A DNA stretch of 64,000 bases, taken from Phaeosaccion multiseriatum (lineage: Eukaryota > Ochrophyta, other classes). Below the pieces are notes generated by a model. That model was not told the DNA's origin and ran no database searches. It saw only the letters and a list, made by a program, of their open reading frames with translations. Shown one piece after another: positions 35,901 through 46,292 of the stretch. Positions within the stretch are counted from its first letter, which is position 1. Each line of letters begins with the position of its first letter. A program made the translations under genes and the position numbers. The stretch covers positions 2,604,001 through 2,668,000 of the forward strand of contig OZ218958.1 of NCBI GenBank assembly GCA_965112735.1, given 5' to 3'.

Positions 35901-38900
35901 CGGGTGGTCTGAACGTGGATGGCTCGCTTCCCTCTGGAGAGATCCCCTCGGGTAGCCTGGACGTGAATGCGCCCAAGCTGGACGGCAGCTTGCCTGATGT
36001 TGACGGCTCGCTTCCCTCTGGTGGCCTGAACGTGGATGGCTCGCTTCCCTCTGGAGAGCTGCCCTCGGGTAGCCTGGACGTGGATGCCCCCAAGCTCTCT
36101 GTGGACGGCAGCATGCCTAGCGTGGACGGCTCGCTTCCCTCTGGTGGCCTGAACATGGATGGCTCTCTTCCCTCTGGAGACCTCCCCTCGGGTAGCCTGG
36201 ACGTGAATGCGCCCAAGCTGGACGGCAGCATGCCGAACGTTGACGGCTCGCTTCCCTCGGGTGACGTGAACGTGGATGGCTCGCTTCCCTCGGGAGAGCT
36301 GCCCTCTGCCAGCCTGGACGTGAATGCGCCCAAGCTGGACGGCAGCATGCCTAGCGTGGACGGATCTCTTCCCTCTGGTAGCGTGAACGTGGATGGCTCT
36401 CTTCCCTCTGCCAGCTTGGATGGCAAGGACCCCAAGGCCTCTGGCGACATGTCGGGAGCTGTGGCGGGTGTGGCGGGAGGGCTGGCTGCAGCTGGAGTGG
36501 CGGTCGGAGGTGAGGCAAATGTCCCTCTGATCGTTTCCCTCTTTCCGGAGTGCCTTGATTTTTGCCATTCTGACTGTGTATTGCCTTTCTGCATGTCCTT
36601 AATTGTGCAGCGAGCGGCACGGACGCCGGCAAGAAGGCCAAGAAGAAGGGCAAGGGCATGTTCAAGGGTGAGTGGGTGCGCACTGTCTCATGTTGCCTTA
36701 CTCTCTGAAGGGCTGCAATGCAAGAGCTGCACACCTGCCCTGATGTATGTATTGCTTGGTCTCACTTCGCAGTGCCTTCTTTGCACCGTTTCTGCACTCC
36801 TTAGGCATGTTCGGCTCAAGCACGAAGAAGCTGAAGGTTCCTGAGGCCGATGCCTCTGTGGACGCGCCTGACGCCTCTGTGGACGTCAACGCGCCTTCGC
36901 TTTCCGGCGTGGGCGTGGATGGCTCTCTTCCCTCGGGAGAGCTCCCCTCTGCCAGCCTGGACGTGAATGCCCCCAAGCTGGACGGCAGCATGCCTAGCGT
37001 GGACGGATCGCTTCCCTCGGGAGAGCTGAACGTGGATGGCTCCCTTCCCTCTGGAGAGCTGCCCTCTGCCAGCCTGGATGTGAATGCGCCCAAGCTGGAC
37101 GGCAGCATGCCTAGCGTGGACGGCTCGCTTCCCTCGGGTGGCGTGAACGTGGATGGCTCGCTTCCTTCGGGAGAGCTCCCCTCGGGTAGCCTGGACGTGA
37201 ATGCCCCCAAGCTGGACGGCAGCATGCCTAGCGTGGACGGCTCGCTTGCCTCGGGTGGCTTGAACGTGGATGGCTCGCTGCCCTCGGGTGGCGTGAACGT
37301 GGATGGCTCTCTTCCCTCGGGAGAGCTCCCGTCGGGTAGCCTCGACGTGGATGCCCCCAAGCTCTCTGTGGACGGCAGCATGCCTAGCGTGGACGGCTCT
37401 CTTCCCTCGGGGGGCGTGAACGTCGATGGGTCTCTTCCCTCGGGAGAGCTCCCCTCTGCCAGCCTGGACGTGAATGCCCCCAAGCTGGACGGCAGCATGC
37501 CTAGCGTGGACGGATCGCTTCCCTCGGGTGGCGTGAACGTGGATGGCTCTCTTCCCTCTGGAGAGCTCCCCTCTGCCAGCCTGGACGTGAATGCGCCCAA
37601 GCTGGACGGCAGCATGCCTAGCGTGGACGGATCGCTTCCCTCTGGTGGTCTGAACGTGGATGGCTCGCTTCCCTCTGGAGAGCTCCCCTCGGGTAGCCTG
37701 GACGTGAATGCCCCAAAGCTGGACGGCAGCATGCCTAGCGTGGACGGCTCGCTTCCCTCGGGAGAGCTGAACGTGGATGGCTCCCTTCCCTCGGGAGAGC
37801 TCCCCTCGGGCAGCGTGGACGGGAAGGACCCCAAGGTCTCTGGCGACATGACGGCCGCTATGGCGGGTGTAGCGGGAGGGCTGACGGCAGCTGGAGTGGC
37901 GGTCGGAGGTGAGAGCGAAGGCCCTTGTCAACGTGGATGGGGATGGGAGAATGGCAGTGGATGGTGGCGGGAGGGGTCGAGAGGGGGGGACGAGGGAAGG
38001 GTAAAGAAGTGGAGATGAGGAGGGGAGAAGAGGAGGAAAGTTTGGCCGAGGGAGGGGAGGAGAAAAGGAGAGGGGGAGAGAAGAGGAGTCGAGAGGACAC
38101 GGCAGGACAAGAGAGTAGAGGTGAAGAGCTTTCCTTCTCGCCGTTCTGACTTTGTATGTGCTTTGTGCTTGTTTTTGTTCTCCTTAACTTTGCAGTGAGC
38201 GGCACGGACGGCGGCAAGAAGGCCAAGAAGAAGGGCAAGGGCATGTTCAAGGGTGAGTGGGTGCGCACTGTCTCTTATTGCCTTACTCTCTGAGGAGCTG
38301 CAATGCAAGAGCTGCACACCTACCCTGATGTATGTATTGCTTGTTCTCACGTCACATTGCCTTTTTGCACCCTTTCTGCACTCTTTAGGCATGTTCGGCT
38401 CCAGCACGAAGAAGCTGAAGGTTCCTGAGGCCGATGCCTCTGTGGACGCGCCTGACGCCTCTGTGGACGTCAACGCGCCTGACGCCTCTGTGGACGTCAA
38501 CGCGCCTTCGCTTTCCGGCGTGGGCGTGGATGGCTCTCTTCCCTCCGGAGAACTCCCCTCTGCCAGCCTGGACGTGAATGCCCCCAAGCTGGACGGCAGC
38601 ATGCCGGACGTTGACGGCTCGCTTCCCTCGGGTGGCCTGAATGTGGACGGCTCTCTTCCCTCGGGAGAGCTCCCCTCGGGTAGCCTGGACGTGAACACCC
38701 CCAAGCTGGAAGGCAGCATGCCTAGCGTGGACGGCTCGCTTCCCTCGGGTGGCGTGAATGTGGATGGGTCTCTTCCCTCTGGAGAGCTGCCCTCTGCCAG
38801 CCTGGACGTGAATGCCCCCAAGCTGGACGGCAGCATGCCTAGCGTGGACGGATCGCTTCCCTCGGGAGAGCTGAACGTGGACGGCTCCCTTCCCTCGGGA

Positions 38901-41900
38901 GAGCTCCCCTCGGGTAGCCTGGATGTGAATGCCCCCAAGCTGGACGTCAGCATGCCTAGTGTGGACGGCTCGCTTCCCTCGGGTGAGCTGAACGTGGATG
39001 GCTCTCTTCCCTCGGGAGAGCTGCCCTCCGGTAGCGTGGATGTGAATGCCCCCAAGCTGGACGCAGATGGGGACGGCGAGCTCTCCCTCGGACAGAAGGT
39101 GGCGGCGGGTGTGGCTGGACTGGGTGTCGCTGGAGCCGCAGCGCTCTCCTTCGGCGGAAAGGGCGACAAGCCTAGCGTGGACGTGGATGGCTCTCTCCCC
39201 TCGGGTAGCCTGGACGTGAATGCCCCCAAGCTGGACGGCAGCATGCCTGATGTTGACGGCTCGCTTCCCTCGGGTGGCGTGAACGTGGACGGCTCGCTTC
39301 CCTCTGGAGAGCTCCCCTCGGGTAGCCTGGACGTGAATGCCCCCAAGCTGGACGGCAGCATGCCTGATGTTGACGGCTCTCTTCCCTCTGGAGAGCTCCC
39401 CTCTGCCAGCCTGGATGTGAATGCCCCCAAGCTGGACGGCAGCATGCCTAGCGTGGACGGCTCGCTTCCCTCGGGTGGTGTGAACGTGGACGGCTCGCTT
39501 CCCTCGGGGGAGCTGCCCTCGGGTAGCCTGGACGTGAATGCCCCCAAGGTGGACGGCAGCATGCCGAACGTTGACGGCTCGCTTCCCTCGGGTGGCGTGG
39601 ACGTGGACGGCTCTCTTCCCTCGGCAGAGCTCCCCTCGGGTAGTGTGGATGGGAAGGACCCCAAGCTCTCTGGCGACATGAAGGCCGCTATGGCGGGTGT
39701 AGCGGGAGGGCTGACGGCAGCTGGAGTGGCGGTCGGAGGTGAGAGCGAAGGTCCTTGTCAACGTTAGGCATTGTAATGACGTGCCTTCCTTTATCGCTCC
39801 ATTACCCTTTCTTCTAACTTCTGTGCGTTGCTTGCTTCTTCTGTTCTCTCCAGTGAGCGGCACAGACGGCGGCAAGAAGGGCAAGAAGAAGGGCAAGGGC
39901 ATGTTCAAGGGTGAGTGCGGGCGCCTTGTCTCAAGTTCTCACACTTCTCTATTGAAGAGGTGTAATGCGAGAGCTGCTTACCTTTGTGCGGATGTGGAAG
40001 TAATGTGCCTTTGGTCTCACGTCGGAGCGTTGCCTTATGGTGCCCCATTTCGTTTGCACCGTTTCTGCACTCCTCAGGCATGTTCGGCTCAAGCACGAAG
40101 AAGCTGAAGGTTCCTGAGGCGGATGCCTCTGTGGACGCCCCTGACGCCTCTGTGGACGTCAGCATGCCTGACGTTGATGGCTCACTTCCCTCGGCTGGTC
40201 TGAACGTGGATGGCTCGCTTCCCTCGGGAGAGCTCCCCTCGGGTAGCGTGGATGTCAATGCGCCCAAGCTGGACGGCAGCATGCCTGATGTTGACGGCTC
40301 GCTTCCCTCCGGTGGCGTGAACGTGGATGGCTCTCTTCCCTCTGGAGAGCTCCCCTCGGGTAGCCTGGACGTGAACGCCCCCAAGCTGGACGGCAGCATG
40401 CCTAGCGTGGACGGCTCGCTTCCCTCGGGTGGCTTGAATGTGGATGGCTCCATCCCCTCGGGTAGCCTGGACGTGAATGCGCCCAAGCTGGACGGCAGCA
40501 TGCCTAGCGTGGACGGCTCGCTTCCCTCGGGTGACGTGAACGTGGATGGCTCGCTTCCCTCTGGAGAGCTCCCCTCGGGTAGCCTGGATGTGAATGCCCC
40601 CAAGCTGGACGGCAGCATGCCTAGCGTGGACGGATCGCTTCCCTCGGGTGACGTGAACGTGGATGGCTCGCTTCCCTCTGGAGAGCTCCCCTCTGCCAGC
40701 CTGGATGTGAATGCGCCCAAGCTTGACGGCAGCATGCCTAGCGTGGACGGATCGCTTCCCTCGGGAGAGCTGAACGTGGATGGCTCTCTTCCCTCGGGAG
40801 AGCTCCCCTCGGGCAGCGTGGACGGGAAGGACCCCAAGCTCTCTGGCGACATGAAGGCCGCTATGGCGGGTGTAGCGGGAGGGCTGACGGCAGCTGGAGT
40901 GGCACTTGGAGGTGCGTACGAAGGTTCAGTCTGTCATTTACCTTTCCGGTTCGCCATTGGGCTTTTGACTGCGAACTGAGTGTCCTGAATGCACAGCGTT
41001 TGTAGGGAATCATGTGGGCGTAAAGCTGATGGCTTCCTTCTTTCCCTCCTGCGTTTCTGACCTCTTTCCTCTCTCTCTCCTCTCTTTCGTACTGTAGTGA
41101 GCGGCGACGCTGACGCGCCCTCTGTGGAAGTTCCCAAGAAGGAGAGCACGGGATTCTTCGGAGGTGAGGAGGGCAGAGGCATCGAAGTGGAGTTTTGTCT
41201 TGTGGATGCCAAGATGGCTGATGTATCACGCTCGATGTCGCGCATTTTCTCTCTCTGCTCGATGGATCTGCTTGGGTCGCTCGGATTCTTATCTCTTCTC
41301 GTTGATGCTCCTCTCGTCTGTGCTCCACTCCACAGGTCTGTTCGGAGGCAAGAAGGACACCAAGGTCCCGGATGCCTCTGTGGACGTGGACGCTCCCAAG
41401 CTCTCTGTGGACGGCAGCATGCCTGAGGTTGACGGCTCGCTCCCCTCAGGTACCCTCGACGTGGATGCCCCCAAGCTCTCTGTGGACGGCAGCATGCCTA
41501 GCGTGGATGGCTCGCTTCCCTCGGGTGGCGTGAACGTGGACGGCTCCCTTCCCTCTGGAGAGCTCCCCTCTGCCAGCCTGGATGTGAATGCGCCCAAGCT
41601 GGACGGCAGCATGCCTAGCGTGGACGGCTCGCTTCCCTCGGGTGGCCTGAACGTGGATGGCTCGCTTCCTTCGGGAGAGCTCCCCTCGGGCAGCGTGGAC
41701 GTGAATGCGCCCAAGCTGGACGGCAGCATGCCTGATGTTGACGGCTCGCTTCCCTCGGGTGGCCTGAACGTGGATGGCTCGCTTCCCTCTGGAGAGCTCC
41801 CCTCGGGTAGCCTGGACGTGAATGCCCCCAAGCTGGACGGCAGCATGCCTAGCGTGGACGGCTCGCTTCCCTCGGGAGAGCTGAACGTGGATGGCTCCCT

Positions 41901-44900
41901 TCCCTCGGGAGAGCTCCCCTCGGGCAGCGTGGACGGGAAGGACCCCAAGCTCTCTGGCGACATGAAGGCCGCTATGGCGGGTGTAGCAGGAGGGCTGACG
42001 GCAGCTGGAGTGGCACTTGGAGGTGCGTACGAAGGTTCAGTCTTTCATTTACCTTTCCGGTTCGCCATTGGGCTTTTGACTGCGAACTGGGTGTCCTGAA
42101 TGCACAGCGTTTGTAGGGAATCATGTGGGCGGAAGAGCTGAGCTTCCCTCTTTCCCTCCTGCGTTTCTGACCTCTTTCCTCTCTCTCTCCCCTCTTTCGC
42201 ACTGCAGTGAGCGGCGACGCTGACGCGCCCTCTGTGGAAGTTCCCAAGAAGGAGAGCACGGGATTCTTCGGAGGTGAGGAGGGCAGAGGCATCGAAGTGG
42301 AGTTTTGTCTTGCGTGCCAAGGTGGCTGATGTATCACGCTCGAACTTTCACAGCTCGCTGCGATCGCGCATTTTCTCTCCCTCTGCTTGATGGTCTGCTT
42401 GGGTCGCCCGGTTTCTTATCTCTTCTCGTTGATGCTCCTCTCGTCTGTGCTCCACTCCACAGGTCTGTTCGGAGGGAAGAAGGACACCAAGGTCCCGGAT
42501 GCCTCTGTGGACGTGGACGCTCCCAAGCTCTCTGTGGACGGCAGCATGCCTGAGGTTGACGGCTCGCTCCCCTCAGGTACCCTCGACGTGGATGCCCCCA
42601 AGCTCTCTGTGGACGGCAGCATGCCTAGCGTAGATGGCTCGCTTCCCTCTGGTGGGCTGAACGTGGACGGCTCTCTTCCCTCTGGAGAGCTCCCCTCGGG
42701 TAGCCTGGATGTGAATGCGCCCAAGCTGGACGGCAGCATGCCTGATGTTGACGGCTCGCTTCCCTCGGGCGGCCTGAATGTTGATGGACTCTCTCTTCCC
42801 TCGGGAGAGCTCCCCTCGGGTAGCCTGGACGTGAACGCCCCCAAGCTGGACGGCAGCATGCCTAGCGTGGACGGCTCGCTTCCCTCGGGTGGCCTGAACG
42901 TGGATGGCTCTCTTCCCTCTGGAGAGCTCCCCTCGGGTAGTGTGGATGTGAATGCCCCCAAGCTGGACGGCAGCATGCCTAGCGTGGACGGCTCGCTTCC
43001 CTCGGGCGGCCTGAACGTTGATGGACTCTCTATTCCCTCGGGAGAGCTCCCCTCGGGTAGCCTGGATGTGAATGCCCCCAAGCTGGACGGCAGCATGCCT
43101 GATGTTGACGGCTCGCTTCCCTCGGGTGGCCTGAACGTGGATGGCTCCCTTCCCTCGGGAGAGCTCCCCTCGGGTAGCGTGGACGTGAATGCGCCCAAGC
43201 TGGACGGCAGCATGCCTAGCGTGGACGGCTCGCTTCCCTCGGGTAGCCTTAACGTCGATGGCTCCCTTCCCTCGGGAGAGCTGCCCTCGGGTAGCGTGGA
43301 CGTGAATGCCCCCAAGCTGGACGCTGACGGGGACGGCAAGCTCTCGCTTGGACAGAAGGTGGCGGCGGGTGTGGCTGGACTGGGTGCCGCTGGAGCCGCA
43401 GCGCTCTCCTTCGGCGGAAAGGGCGACAAGCCTAGCGTGGACGTGGATGGCTCTCTCCCCTCGGGTAGCCTGGACGTGAATGCCCCCAAGCTGGACGGCA
43501 GCATGCCTGATGTTGACGGCTCTCTTCCCTCGGGCGGCGTGAACGTGGATGGCTCTCTTCCCTCTGGAGAGCTGCCCTCGGGTAGCCTGGACGTGAATGC
43601 CCCCAAGCTGGACGGCAGCATGCCTGATGTTGACGGCTCTCTTCCCTCGGGTGGCCTGAATGTGGACGGCTCTCTTCCCTCTGGGGAGCTGCCCTCGGGT
43701 AGCGTCGACGTGAATGCCCCCAAGCTGGACGGCAGCATGCCTGATGTTGACGGCTCGCTTCCCTCTGGTAGCCTGAACGTGGATGGCTCCCTTCCCTCGG
43801 GAGAGCTGCCCTCGGGTAGCCTGGACGTGAATGCCCCCAAGCTGGACGGCAGCATGCCTAGCGTGGACGGATCGCTTCCCTCTGGTGGCCTTAACGTGGA
43901 TGGCTCCCTTCCCTCGGGAGAGCTGCCCTCGGGTAGCGTGGACGTGAATGCCCCCAAGCTGGACGCTGACGGGGACGGCAAGCTCTCGCTTGGACAGAAG
44001 GTCGCGGCGGGTGTGGCTGGACTGGGTGCCGCTGGAGCCGCAGCGCTCTCCTTCGGCGGAAAGGGCGACAAGCCTAGCGTGGACGTGGATGGTTCTCTCC
44101 CCTCGGGTAGCTTGGACGTGAATGCCCCCAAGCTGGACGGCAGCATGCCTGATGTTGACGGCTCGCTTCCCTCGGGTGGCGTGAACGTGGACGGCTCTCT
44201 TCCCTCGGGAGAGCTCCCCTCGGGTAGCCTGGATGTGAATGCCCCCAAGCTGGACGGCAGCATGCCTGATGTTGACGGCTCGCTTCCCTCGGGTAGCCTG
44301 AACGTGGATGGCTCTCTTCCCTCGGGAGAGCTGCCCTCGGGTAGCCTGGACGTGAATGCCCCCAAGCTGGACGGCAGCATGCCCAGCGTGGACGGATCGC
44401 TTCCCTCTGGTAGCCTGAACGTGGATGGCTCCCTTCCCTCGGGAGAGCTGCCCTCGGGTAGCGTGGACGTGAATGCCCCCAAGCTGGATGCTGACGGGGA
44501 CGGCAAGCTCTCGCTTGGACAGAAGGTGGCGGCGGGTGTGGCTGGACTGGGTGCCGCTGGAGCCGCAGCGCTCTCCTTCGGCGGAAAGGGCGACAAGCCT
44601 AGCGTGGACGTGGATGGCTCTCTCCCCTCGGGTAGCCTGGACGTGAATGCCCCCAAGCTGGACGGCAGCATGCCTGATGTTGACGGCTCTCTTCCCTCGG
44701 GTGGCGTGAACGTGGATGGCTCCCTTCCCTCGGGAGAGCTGCCCTCGGGTAGCCTGGATGTGAATGCCCCCAAGCTGGACGGCAGCATGCCTAGCGTGGA
44801 CGGCTCGCTTCCCTCTGGTAGCCTGAACGTGGATGGCTCTCTTCCCTCGGGAGAGCTGCCCTCGGGTAGCGTGGACGTGAATGCCCCCAAGCTGGACGCT

Positions 44901-46292
44901 GACGGGGACGGCAAGCTCTCGCTTGGACAGAAGGTCGCGGCGGGTGTGGCTGGACTGGGTGCCGCTGGAGCCGCAGCGCTCTCCTTCGGCGGAAAGGGCG
45001 ACAAGCCTAGCGTGGACGTGGATGGCTCTCTCCCCTCGGGTAGCTTGGACGTGAATGCCCCCAAGCTGGACGGCAGCATGCCTGATGTTGACGGCTCTCT
45101 TCCCTCGGGTGGCGTGAACGTGGACGGCTCTCTTCCCTCGGGAGAGCTCCCCTCGGGTAGCCTGGACGTGAATGCCCCCAAGCTGGACGGCAGCATGCCT
45201 AGCGTGGACGGCTCGCTTCCCTCGGGTGGCCTGAATGTGGACGGCTCTCTTCCCTCGGGAGAGCTCCCCTCGGGTAGCCTGGATGTGAATGCCCCCAAGC
45301 TCTCCGCGGACGGCAGCATGCCTAGCGTGGACGGCTCGCTTCCCTCGGGTGACGTGAACGTGGATGGCTCCCTCCCCTCGGGAGAGCTCCCCTCGGGTAG
45401 CGTCGACGTGAACGGTCCCAAGGTCTCTGGAGACGCTGAAGGGCCCTCTTTGGGGCAGAAGATCGGTGCGGGTGTGGCTGGACTGGGTGCCGCCGGAGCC
45501 GCAGCGCTCTCCCTTGGCGGAAAGGGCGACAAGGATCACAGCTTGAGCGGGCCCAATGTAAGTGGGCCCAACGTGTCCACACCCGGCGGTAGCGTCAGCG
45601 GCTTTGGGCCCAACGTGAGCGCAAAGATCGATGCCATCACCAAAAAGTTCCATCCAGAGAAACAGACGCATACGGGCTTCGGTCCCGACGTCGGTATGGA
45701 GCACCCGGCATTCGGTGGGCAGCACTCAGCCCTAGACAAGCCTGGCTACAGTGGGTTCGGGTCTTCTTCGGGCTCCGTGCCTTCGGGCTCTGTTCCCTCG
45801 GGAAGCGTCAAGGCAAGCGTGAAGAAGCCTGCTGTCGGTGGGCACTCAGCCCTAGACACCCCCATGGGCACTCTCCCCTCGGGAAGCATCACTGGACCTA
45901 CCTTGACTCGGCCGGACGGAAGCATCGACACGCCCTCAGGGGATATCTCCGGACCCAGTGTCACCGGGCCGGAAGGCAGCATGGAGACGCCCTCAGTGGG
46001 TCTTCCCAATGTCACCGGCCCCGACGGACGTATCCAGAGTCCTTCCGTGTCTGTCAGCGGCCCCAATGTCGACGGGAAGTACACGGCTCCTTCCGGCTCT
46101 GTGAGTGGGCCCTCTGCAACAGTGTCTGACGTGAAGTATGGAGCAAGTGGCGGCAAGCTGTCTGCCTCTGGTGGTGGCGGTAACGTGGATCTCAAGCCGA
46201 CGACAGGCCATGTAGTCCTGGAGGGACAGCCTCAGCAGACGGCATGCTGCTCTACAGGTCGCTGCAGCTTCAGGGGTTGTGTGATCATGTAA
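26926..46292 (+). CDS. Giant modular repeat protein (about 4605 aa), predicted lipid anchors at both ends
   Basis: No family recognised. The 22 exons are 26926-27241, 27710-27892, 28818-29192, 29691-30134, 30623-30682, 30940-31527, 31861-31908, 32207-32974, 33207-33263, 33401-34924, 35026-35082, 35220-36509, 36611-36667, 36805-37908, 38196-38252, 38389-39738, 39854-39910, 40078-40911, 41098-41163, 41336-42022, 42208-42273 and 42463-46292. Every intron is phase 1 and the sum (13,818 nt) keeps one frame to the stop. The protein begins MGNESSG (N-myristoylation pattern). A Ser/Ala/Gly region with duplicated helices follows, then about 69 copies of a 39-aa Asp/Ser/Pro/Gly repeat, and the chain ends CSTGRCSFRGCVIM, a CaaX prenylation box. 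Long exons close with a Gly-zipper segment and alternate with mini-exons, mostly lysine-rich. Resemblance to AHNAK/periaxin is one of style only. A membrane-bound scaffold is inferred. The weakest points are the N-terminal exons and exact start. Confidence 0.8.
27710..30134 (+). repeat. Duplicated helical domains in exons 2-4 of the giant gene
   Basis: Exons 2 and 3 end with nearly the same block, containing SSLDSLGVSIEDIKEYFAWF and GSGSDD. Exons 3 and 4 share another, including NVKIAALMDVAGFDPKAKAS and STLQAGVQKVEASVPS. The copies are almost identical at DNA level, so they are recent exon duplications. The EYFAWFF core is the most hydrophobic part of the N-terminal region. Confidence 0.85.
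27893..28817 (+). repeat. (ACTC)n-rich intron 2 of the giant gene
   Basis: The intron starts GTGAGAG, passes a (GGGGGA)n tract (about 27918-27966) and is then dominated by degenerate ACTC/CACT tetranucleotides, with pure runs at about 28157-28200 and 28481-28538. The next intron (29193-29690) repeats the same pattern more weakly. Confidence 0.85.
30061..42022 (+). other. Gly-zipper segments closing nine long exons
   Basis: Exons 4, 6, 8, 10, 12, 14, 16, 18 and 20 each end in a segment such as AMAGVAGGLAAAGVAVGG. The GxxxG/AxxxG spacing is typical of glycine-zipper membrane-associating helices. Each is followed across an intron by a mini-exon, so the protein repeats the order acidic array, Gly helix, usually a Lys cluster. 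Membrane contact is inferred from composition. Confidence 0.7.
30623..42273 (+). repeat. Nine mini-exons, mostly polybasic, between the long exons
   Basis: Exons 5, 7, 9, 11, 13, 15, 17, 19 and 21 are 48-66 bp. The main type encodes SGTDGGKKAKKKGKGMFKG (57 bp, exons 9 to 17). Exon 7 is a shorter form (KSKKKKKKGMFKG), exon 5 a diverged one (KDGKKKNDKFLWG), and exons 19 and 21 are a non-basic variant with PSVEVPKKESTGFFGG. Each joins a Gly-zipper exon end to the next exon's GMFGSSTKKLKVP-type start. Confidence 0.9.
32300..45440 (+). repeat. 117-bp (39-aa) coding tandem repeats of the giant protein
   Basis: The unit contains GSMPSVDGSLPSG, then a variable pair (GL, GV, EL, DV, SL) and NVDGSLPSGELPSG, then SLDVNAPKLD. 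By my count of the GSMP core there are 4, 11, 9, 7, 8, 6, 5 and 19 copies in exons 8, 10, 12, 14, 16, 18, 20 and 22, about 69 in total. Substitutions repeat between arrays (SMPDV against SMPSV, SGS against SAS). This suggests gene conversion or unequal exchange. The unit has no Cys or aromatic residues, so an extended, acidic chain is likely. Confidence 0.95.
33264..42462 (+). repeat. Tandem segmental duplications that include introns
   Basis: Introns 33264-33400, 35083-35219, 36668-36804 (137 bp each) and 38253-38388 (136 bp) are copies. By eye the second and third differ at one base. Introns 34925-35025 and 36510-36610 (101 bp each) differ at two. Introns 40912-41097 and 42023-42207, and the exons after them, form another recent pair. 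Units are a long exon plus intron, mini-exon and intron. Confidence 0.92.
39056..45538 (+). repeat. Calcium-loop-like insert followed by a Gly/Ala helix (five copies and one decayed)
   Basis: Within exons 16 and 22 the 39-aa array is interrupted by DADGDGKLSLGQK (DGEL in exon 16), then a Gly/Ala helix VAAGVAGLGAAGAAALSFGG. Copies start near 39060, 43320, 43970, 44488 and 44895; a sixth version near 45424 has lost the acidic loop (SGDAEGPSLGQK). DxDxDG matches the first half of an EF-hand loop, but position 12 is Gln, not Glu, and flanking EF helices are missing. Calcium binding is therefore possible but unproven. Confidence 0.65.
46263..46292 (+). other. C-terminal CaaX box CVIM of the giant protein
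   Basis: The last exon ends ACCSTGRCSFRGCVIM-stop. CVIM has Cys, two aliphatic-type residues and Met, the class read by farnesyltransferase in other eukaryotes. Extra upstream cysteines could be palmitoylated. The stop TAA is at 46290-46292. Confidence 0.75.

Noticed and set aside
33363-41963. Further minus-strand frames of 220-580 codons rich in EGREPST and RGKRAIH
   Set aside because: Same cause: shadows of the coding repeat. They run through plus-strand introns without any splice logic.
42416-45725. Very long minus-strand open frames (over 1000 codons) opposite the giant gene
   Set aside because: The 117-bp unit is a multiple of three and lacks stops in several frames, so repetition alone keeps antisense frames open. 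Splice sites, modular exons and the coherent N and C termini support only the plus strand.
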